This document shows, one piece after another, positions 1 to 4,176 of a DNA stretch of 6,635 nucleotides. The stretch comes from Halieaceae bacterium UBA6060. GTDB taxonomy: Bacteria; Pseudomonadota; Gammaproteobacteria; Pseudomonadales; Halieaceae. Below the pieces are notes generated by a model. That model ran no database searches. It was not told the origin of the DNA and saw only the letters and a program-made list of their open reading frames with translations. The stretch is taken from positions 1 to 6,635 of the forward strand of contig DIYG01000003.1 of NCBI GenBank assembly GCA_002428935.1, written 5' to 3'. The first letter of the stretch is position 1; each line of letters opens with the position of its first letter. The translations under genes were made by a program, and so were the position numbers.

Positions 1-1
1 T

Positions 2-280
2 GGTGCTACCTACTCGGAAAAGGGCAAGTCCATCATCGCGTTGCCCAGCACCGCTCGGGACGGGACCCTGTCTCGTTTGGTGACGACCTTGGCGGCGGGG
101 GCGGGGGTGGTTACGACTCGAGCTCAGGTGGACTTTGTGGTGACGGAATACGGAATCGCAGAGCTGCGCGGGCGATCTTTAAAGCAGCGTGCCCAGGATC
201 TTATCGCCATCGCTCATCCAGATTTTCGAGAGACCCTGAGTCGCGAAGCCAGAGATCTGCTGAAGCTGTCGCTGGATTGA
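2..280 (+). CDS. Acetyl-CoA hydrolase / 4-hydroxybutyrate CoA-transferase family protein, C-terminal end (5' truncated by window)
   Basis: Reading frame 2 is open from the left edge of the window to a TGA at 278-280, giving the last 92 residues of a longer protein. An internal TTG at 41 is an artefact start; the true start lies outside the window. The segment matches the C-terminal domain of the acetyl-CoA hydrolase/transferase family (AbfT/Cat2/Ach1-like). It shows a Gly-Ala-rich strand (AAGAGVVTTRAQVD), the strongly conserved VTEYGIAELRG, then a helix ending in IAHPDFRETL. Family members move CoA between acyl-CoA and acetate or 4-hydroxybutyrate, or hydrolyse acetyl-CoA, in the cytoplasm. 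The catalytic Glu lies in the missing part, so substrate cannot be assigned. The gene converges on the pilU-like gene and shares no obvious function with it. Confidence 0.88.
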   Translation, partial: GATYSEKGKSIIALPSTARDGTLSRLVTTLAAGAGVVTTRAQVDFVVTEYGIAELRGRSLKQRAQDLIAIAHPDFRETLSREARDLLKLSLD

Positions 281-406
281 TCCGGCGGGCCCTATCGCCC
301 ATGGTTACACTGGTGCGCGGTAGCTAGAGCGGCACTTAGAGAGGCGCCTGGAGGAAAGCGCCGGGTGGGAGCAGCCCTCGGGAACCGTCTAGAGAGGGGC
401 AGGGCG
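281..406. other. Convergent intergenic gap with weak hairpins, no gene
   Basis: These 126 bases separate the CoA-transferase stop from the convergent pilU stop. No credible reading frame is present; the ATG at 301 reaches a stop after eight codons. Two short inverted repeats are visible. GGGC (287-290) pairs with GCCC (297-300) just after the CoA-transferase stop, and GGCGC (343-347) pairs with GCGCC (358-362) around a 10-nt loop. Neither is followed by a T run on either strand, so neither is a canonical intrinsic terminator. They may still help end the converging transcripts. Confidence 0.4.
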
Positions 407-1528
407 TCAGCTTCGTTGTATTTCGTCGAGTTCCAGATCCACGCTATCGAAGCCGTCACCTTTGTTCAGACGTATGTGCAACGACACATTGTTCTTGGAG
501 TCCGCGAACTCAATGGCCGTTTCGGCGGTGATACGTCCCTTTTCGTAGAGCTCAATGAGCGCCTGGTCGAAGGTGCGCATCTGGTACTTGCTGCCCTGCT
601 CGATGGTGTTACGCAGTTCGCTAAGATCCTGCTTGGTGATCAAGTCTTGAACCCGTGGTGTATTGATGAGGATCTCCATGGCCGCACACTTGCCATCCTC
701 TTTGGTCGGCACCAATCGTTGGGAGATGATTCCGCGAAGATTCTGGGCGATACGAACCACTTCGTTGGCCTGATCTTCCGGCGGGAAGAAGGTGGTCATA
801 CGCTCGATGGCGGACACCGCATTATTAGCGTGTAAGGTGGTAAGACACAGGTGGCCGGTGTTGGCGAACTTCAGCGCCGATTCCATGGTGTCGTGATCAC
901 GGATTTCACCGAGGAGGATCACGTTGGGAGCGGAGCGCATGGCCGAGCGGATGCCGCTGTTAAAGCTCTCCGTATCCACACCAATCTCGCGCTGCGCCAC
1001 CACGGAGCGTTTGTGGTTGTGGAGGAATTCAATGGGATCTTCCAGGGTTAGGATATGTCCAGCCGCGTTAGTGTTGCGATGGTCGATCATCGCCGCGAGG
1101 GAGGTGGATTTCCCTGAGCCCGTGGCGCCGACTACCACGACCAAACCGTTTTTCTCCATCACGAGATCGTTGAGCACCGGGGGTAGGCCAAGTTCCTCGA
1201 CGGTGGGTATGTCGTTTCTCACATAGCGGAAGACCAGCGAGGTCTCCCCCCGTTGGCGGAAGGCGGAGCCGCGAAACCGCCCAAGGTTGGGTACCCCAAG
1301 GCTGAAATCGACTTCGCCGAACTCCTCAAAGTCCTTGATCTTTCGATCCGAGGCCACGCTGCGGAAAATCCGATCCACCTGACCCTGGGCAAGTTTTTCT
1401 CCGATCCAGGCAAAGCCGAAAGGGCCTTTGATCAGGATCTTGGCACCGGAATGGAAATAGATGTCTTCGCCATCCTTATTGACCATCAAAGCCAGATAAG
1501 GCGCGATTTCCAGATCCGTGTTTGCCAT
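407..1528 (-). CDS. pilU: PilT/PilU-family twitching motility ATPase, PilU-like
   Basis: This 373-residue cytoplasmic hexameric AAA-type ATPase belongs to the secretion ATPase (GspE/PilT) superfamily; PilU works with PilT at the pilus base to depolymerise type IV pili. All landmark motifs are present: Walker A GATGSGKS (134-141), Asp box ILTLEDPIEF (159-168), atypical Walker B VILLGEIRD (203-211) and His box TGHLCLTTLHANN (224-236), with the N-terminal PAS-like domain at about 1-100. PilU is preferred over PilT because of the length (PilT is usually about 345 residues) and the acidic tail with LNKGDGFDSVDLELDE near residues 354-369. I chose the ATG at 1528, which has GGGGGGAGA eight bases upstream; the in-frame TTG at 1546 would place the start ahead of that site. 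No pilT lies directly upstream, unlike the pilT-pilU tandem of Pseudomonas. An AraC gene on the same strand precedes it by 148 bp, so co-transcription is doubtful. Confidence 0.92.
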   Translation of the reverse strand: MANTDLEIAPYLALMVNKDGEDIYFHSGAKILIKGPFGFAWIGEKLAQGQVDRIFRSVASDRKIKDFEEFGEVDFSLGVPNLGRFRGSAFRQRGETSLVFRYVRNDIPTVEELGLPPVLNDLVMEKNGLVVVVGATGSGKSTSLAAMIDHRNTNAAGHILTLEDPIEFLHNHKRSVVAQREIGVDTESFNSGIRSAMRSAPNVILLGEIRDHDTMESALKFANTGHLCLTTLHANNAVSAIERMTTFFPPEDQANEVVRIAQNLRGIISQRLVPTKEDGKCAAMEILINTPRVQDLITKQDLSELRNTIEQGSKYQMRTFDQALIELYEKGRITAETAIEFADSKNNVSLHIRLNKGDGFDSVDLELDEIQRS

Positions 1529-1536
1529 GCGTCGAT

Positions 1537-1544
1537 CTCCCCCC
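1537..1544 (-). promoter_or_regulatory. Ribosome binding site of pilU-like gene
   Basis: On the minus strand a purine run, GGGGGGAG, ends eight bases before the ATG at 1528. This is a strong Shine-Dalgarno match at normal spacing. It is the reason the start is placed at 1528 rather than at the upstream in-frame TTG, which would overlap it. Confidence 0.65.
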
Positions 1545-1558
1545 AAATGGTATGGAAG

Positions 1559-1567
1559 AGTATCGCA
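1559..1567 (-). promoter_or_regulatory. Candidate extended -10 promoter element for pilU
   Basis: The minus strand reads TGC-GATACT, an extended -10 type element (TGn followed by a hexamer matching TATAAT at four of six bases). It would start transcription about 25 bases upstream of the pilU ATG. No good -35 is visible at 16-18 bp spacing, so the call rests on the extended -10 alone. It would let pilU be expressed independently of the araC-type gene upstream. Confidence 0.22.
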
Positions 1568-1597
1568 TTGCTTGAGTTCTGCAGAAAGAGTGTTGTT

Positions 1598-1618
1598 AGG
1601 AGTGAGCGATTAGCTCCT
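1598..1618. repeat. Short inverted repeat between the AraC gene and pilU
   Basis: AGGAG (1598-1602) and CTCCT (1614-1618) are complementary arms around an 11-nt spacer, and the alternative arms GAGC/GCTC (1604-1607 and 1613-1616) can also pair. It lies downstream of the AraC stop and upstream of pilU. With no T run following on the minus strand it is at best a weak terminator for the regulator, or a chance structure. Confidence 0.22.
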
Positions 1619-1676
1619 TCAAGAGGGCCCCGGTTTAGCGAGGTCTCATGAGCAGAAAGCTTGCAGGGGCTGTCGA

Positions 1677-2750
1677 CTAGGCGTTCGAGAACTGCGCTCG
1701 ATAGGCTTGCGGTGACACACCGCAGCGCTTTCGAAACGCCCGGGTGAAGTTCGCTGGATCGGAGTAGCTCAGCGCGTGGGCGATATCGGTTACCTGCATG
1801 GCGGTGTTTTCCAGCCATTCAATGGCCAATCGCATCCGCACATCATTCACCACCGCTGAGTAGGTGAGGCCACGGCGGGCAAGGTCTCTTTGCAATGAAC
1901 GCACGCTAACGCCCACCGCCTCCGCGGCCACATTAATATCGGGATACTGGTGGGATAGAAATGCCTCGATGAACGGTAACAGGGTGGCATCCGGTGCCCC
2001 TTTCAGTCCTGGCATATAGCGTCGCGGGTTACGATCTGGGGTGTGCATACCAACTCGTCGGTGCCTAAAGGGCATCGCCAGAAATGATTTAGGTAGGCTG
2101 AAAAAGGAACTGCCGGCGTTAGTCTCTATAACCCGCGTGCCCTCCAGGGCCAGCGAGTGAGGTAAGTCACCCGATACACCATGTCCTAGTCCCAACTCAG
2201 TCGGTGTCCAGTCATGACCGACCACGTCACGAAGCTGGTTGATGGTGATGATCAACGCAAAGAGATCGACCTGGTGTCTACCGTAAGAAGACTCACCGGG
2301 AATGAAATGATGGAATCTCAGTTCGTGCTCGTGGGACGAGATCCAGAATCGCTCCTCCGGCACCCGCGCACTGATCATTTGCATGCCTTTGCGTAAATAC
2401 TCGTGGACGGTGAGCGAGTCTTGCAGGATGGCACCGAATTCGTCGAAGTCGTCCAGGCCAGTTTTGTCGCCCGCCATGAGTCCAAGATGGGGGAGGTCTT
2501 CACCTCTACAGGCAAGCTCGAAGAAGCGATGTCCCAAATTCAGGGGCAGTGGGCATGACGGGTGTTCAAGCAATTGCAGGGGAATGCCCGCCTTCTGCCA
2601 GTACCTTTGCCATGGGGTATTGAGTTCTTCCAGATGACGGATGTAGAGAAGCAGGTCGGAAACCAGTACAAAACGCACCTTTGGCGATTGCATTCTCCTG
2701 ATCGTCTCTGCGACAAAATCATTGCTTCGCTTTAATAGCTGGTTCTTCAT
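1677..2750 (-). CDS. AraC-family transcriptional regulator with arabinose_bd-type sensor domain
   Basis: A 357-residue cytoplasmic DNA-binding regulator. The C-terminal 90 residues are a classic AraC/XylS domain with two helix-turn-helix units. The first is at about 272-291 (INVAAEAVGVSVRSLQRDLA). The second is at about 320-341 (VTDIAHALSYSDPANFTRAF), followed by the usual RCGVSPQAYR close. Residues about 27-220 fit the N-terminal sensor domain of the OruR/ArgR-like AraC subgroup (Arabinose_bd family); its ligand cannot be read from sequence. The start is uncertain. The ATG at 2750 has only a weak GAAG upstream, while Met20 (ATG at 2693) is preceded by AGGAGA almost touching the start codon. 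Both give plausible lengths (357 or 338). It is divergent from the barrel-sulfatase pair, the usual arrangement for an AraC activator and its target operon. Control of that pair is an inference. Confidence 0.9.
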   Translation of the reverse strand: MKNQLLKRSNDFVAETIRRMQSPKVRFVLVSDLLLYIRHLEELNTPWQRYWQKAGIPLQLLEHPSCPLPLNLGHRFFELACRGEDLPHLGLMAGDKTGLDDFDEFGAILQDSLTVHEYLRKGMQMISARVPEERFWISSHEHELRFHHFIPGESSYGRHQVDLFALIITINQLRDVVGHDWTPTELGLGHGVSGDLPHSLALEGTRVIETNAGSSFFSLPKSFLAMPFRHRRVGMHTPDRNPRRYMPGLKGAPDATLLPFIEAFLSHQYPDINVAAEAVGVSVRSLQRDLARRGLTYSAVVNDVRMRLAIEWLENTAMQVTDIAHALSYSDPANFTRAFRKRCGVSPQAYRAQFSNA

Positions 2751-2819
2751 GACTTCAATGACAGCTTCCGTTGCCGGCCAGCAGGTTTCACGCTCACGGG
2801 GAGTGAATGGGCACGTAGG

Positions 2820-2848
2820 ATAATGTTTGTTGCTGCACTACATGTCAC
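2820..2848 (-). promoter_or_regulatory. Candidate promoter of the AraC-type gene
   Basis: On the minus strand GTGACA (2843-2848, five of six to TTGACA) is followed after exactly 17 bp by CATTAT (2820-2825, four of six to TATAAT). It points at the regulator, about 70 bases upstream of its ATG. The -35 overlaps one arm of the palindrome at 2843-2857, a layout that would allow autoregulation. The assignment is by eye. Confidence 0.35.
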
Positions 2849-2857
2849 TAGATGACA
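2843..2857. promoter_or_regulatory. Palindrome in divergent promoter region, possible operator
   Basis: TGTCA and TGACA form perfect inverted arms around the five bases CTAGA, placed between the AraC-type gene and the barrel gene. The heptamer ATGACAG (2852-2858) recurs at 2758-2764, next to the regulator start, and ATGACA recurs at 4070-4075 upstream of the sulfatase. Position and repetition fit a regulator site, but AraC proteins more often bind direct repeats and a 5-bp arm can arise by chance. Confidence 0.3.
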
Positions 2858-2873
2858 GGCACAGATTATCCAC

Positions 2874-2903
2874 TTGTTAGAGAATGCAAAAGCCCTCAGT
2901 AAT
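2874..2903 (+). promoter_or_regulatory. Candidate promoter of the outer-membrane barrel gene
   Basis: TTGTTA (2874-2879, four of six to the -35 consensus) and AGTAAT (2898-2903, four of six to the -10 consensus) are 18 bp apart and would start transcription about 35 bases upstream of the GTG at 2946. Both boxes are weak, as expected for a promoter needing an activator. The palindrome at 2843-2857 would then sit just upstream of the -35. Confidence 0.22.
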
Positions 2904-2945
2904 TAAGATGCCCATCTGGGTGTTCCCGGCCATAACCGCATCAAC

Positions 2946-4040
2946 GTGAGCAACGCTACGCTGACTTCCCGATTCACATCGCTGCTCGTTTCGATGTTCG
3001 TTCTTGGTCTCGTACTGGGTCGAGCTCAAGGGCGCGCCGAGGAAGCGGATGCCGTGTCGTTAGCTGAAGCAAAGGAGTCACCCTGGCTCCTCACTCCAAC
3101 CCTCAGCAGCGATCCAAAACTGGGCTCCAATCTCGGCGTCGTCGCAGCCTATACCTTGGACATTGACGAGGGGTCACGGCCTTCCACCCTGGTTGCCTTT
3201 GGCACCTATAGCGACACGGATTCCTGGTTCGCCGGTGTTTTCGGTGATGTGCACTGGGGTTACGGTAAACACCAGATTACCACTGGTCTGATCCAGGGCA
3301 CGATTCGCAATGAATATGAAGACTTCCTGGGTACGGGGCGCCCGGCCAACACCACGGACGATATCGAAAGCCTGTTCCTGCGCTACAAGCAGCGGATTCG
3401 TCGCAACTGGTTTTTAGGCGGGCAGGTGATTACCTCAAATTACGCTATCGGTGCCGATGGCCTTTTGGGCGATATCCTTGAACAAATCGGTCTGGTGGGT
3501 TTTGACTCCAACGGAGTGGGGGCGGTCATTGAATATGACAGTCGCGACAGCCTGCGTAATCCCCGCCTTGGTCAGCACTTCATCGCCCACAACATTGCCT
3601 ATCGTGAAAGCCTTGGGGGTGACGAGTCCTTTGATGCCTTGAGCTCGGAATATACGCGGTATATGCCCTTTGGTGATGGCCATGTGCTTGCGGTTCAGGT
3701 CCAGGGTCGCTGGACGAGGGACGCACCTTTGGGAGGGTTCTCCTCAGTTACCCTCCGTGGCTATACCCGCGGGAATTATCTCGCTGAGCACTACACCCAT
3801 ATCGATGTTGACGCTCGTTTCCAGCTCCGCAGTCGCTTCGGAGCCGCGCTATTTGCTGGTGTTGGCTGTCTGTATCGGGGGGTATCTGATTGCAGCGATA
3901 GCGGGGCTCTTTTTCCTGCCGTGGGTGCCGGGTTGATATACAACGTGAAACCTCAGGCCGGCTTTGTATTGCGGGCCGATTTTGCGGTGGGGGATAGCGA
4001 TAATTCGGCCTTCTATCTCAACCTCGGGCATCCGTTCTGA
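2946..4040 (+). CDS. BamA/TamA-family (Omp85) outer-membrane beta-barrel protein lacking POTRA domains
   Basis: A 364-residue exported protein that should fold as an Omp85-superfamily barrel. Residues 1-32 are a signal peptide: Arg9, a hydrophobic stretch at about 11-25, then a likely cleavage near GRA|EEA. The mature part consists of alternating strands. It has the family-typical YDSRDSLRNPRLGQ (197-210), the LRGY motif (270-273) of the loop that plugs Omp85 barrels, and a last strand AFYLNLGHPF ending in the C-terminal Phe read by the BAM machinery. Only about 330 mature residues remain, enough for one barrel and no POTRA repeats, so it is not a housekeeping BamA or TamA. Cys308 and Cys316 are close enough for a loop disulfide. 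The start is GTG with no clear Shine-Dalgarno; the in-frame ATG at 2994 would lose the signal peptide's N-region. It lies 136 bp before the sulfatase. Role unknown; passage of a sulfated substrate or lipid is an inference. Confidence 0.8.
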   Translation: MSNATLTSRFTSLLVSMFVLGLVLGRAQGRAEEADAVSLAEAKESPWLLTPTLSSDPKLGSNLGVVAAYTLDIDEGSRPSTLVAFGTYSDTDSWFAGVFGDVHWGYGKHQITTGLIQGTIRNEYEDFLGTGRPANTTDDIESLFLRYKQRIRRNWFLGGQVITSNYAIGADGLLGDILEQIGLVGFDSNGVGAVIEYDSRDSLRNPRLGQHFIAHNIAYRESLGGDESFDALSSEYTRYMPFGDGHVLAVQVQGRWTRDAPLGGFSSVTLRGYTRGNYLAEHYTHIDVDARFQLRSRFGAALFAGVGCLYRGVSDCSDSGALFPAVGAGLIYNVKPQAGFVLRADFAVGDSDNSAFYLNLGHPF

Positions 4041-4111
4041 ATGGGTTTTGTGAGCGCCTCTGGCGTCTAATGACAACCGCGGAGCAGCGATTGCGTTATT
4101 CTGTTCGATGT

Positions 4112-4135
4112 AAAAAAACTAGCTGCTGCGGCTAG
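4112..4135. repeat. A7 run plus hairpin upstream of the sulfatase
   Basis: Seven A bases (4112-4118) are followed by CTAGC (4119-4123), a 7-nt loop and GCTAG (4131-4135). Read on the minus strand this is a stem followed by a T7 run, the form of an intrinsic terminator, but no minus-strand gene ends here. On the plus strand it would lie in the leader of the sulfatase message, about 40 bases before the start codon, and could affect read-through or mRNA stability. Confidence 0.35.
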
Positions 4136-4163
4136 CGAAGCCAGGGTGGCGACTTATCTATTC

Positions 4164-4168
4164 GGAGG
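4164..4168 (+). promoter_or_regulatory. Ribosome binding site of the sulfatase
   Basis: GGAGG lies eight bases upstream of the ATG at 4177. This is a consensus Shine-Dalgarno at good spacing and fixes the start that gives a complete signal peptide. It contrasts with the weak initiation region of the barrel gene just upstream. Confidence 0.75.
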
Positions 4169-4176
4169 CTATTTGC

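Noticed and set aside
281..406. Intrinsic terminator between the convergent CoA-transferase and pilU genes
   Set aside because: Short GC stems are present but neither strand has a following T run, so I list the gap only as containing weak hairpins.
640..795. Sulfatase C-terminal region (residues 640-795 of the protein, bases about 6094-6561) as a novel fused domain
   Set aside because: Segments such as ETFDIGRDEG and the terminal FTAGQLHKVVFDIE strongly recall the usual C-terminal region of 750-800-residue bacterial arylsulfatases, so this is family-typical rather than a new fusion. The start and end fields here are residue numbers of that protein.
365..835. 156-residue plus-strand open frame over the 3' part of pilU
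   Set aside because: It is antisense to a clear PilU-like gene with all ATPase motifs, begins with a non-ATG start, and its translation has no recognisable domain. It is a shadow of pilU codon bias.
1253..1651. 132-residue plus-strand open frame spanning the pilU 5' end and the gap upstream of it
   Set aside because: Most of it is antisense to pilU codons, the remainder is low-content intergenic sequence, and no family resemblance is visible.
1486..1818. 110-residue minus-strand open frame bridging the end of the AraC gene and the start of pilU
   Set aside because: It overlaps the AraC helix-turn-helix coding region out of frame and then runs through the intergenic gap into pilU. The two flanking genes are both intact in other frames, so this is not a real gene.
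3849..4076. 75-residue minus-strand open frame at the end of the barrel gene
   Set aside because: It is antisense to the conserved last barrel strands and has no recognisable domain.
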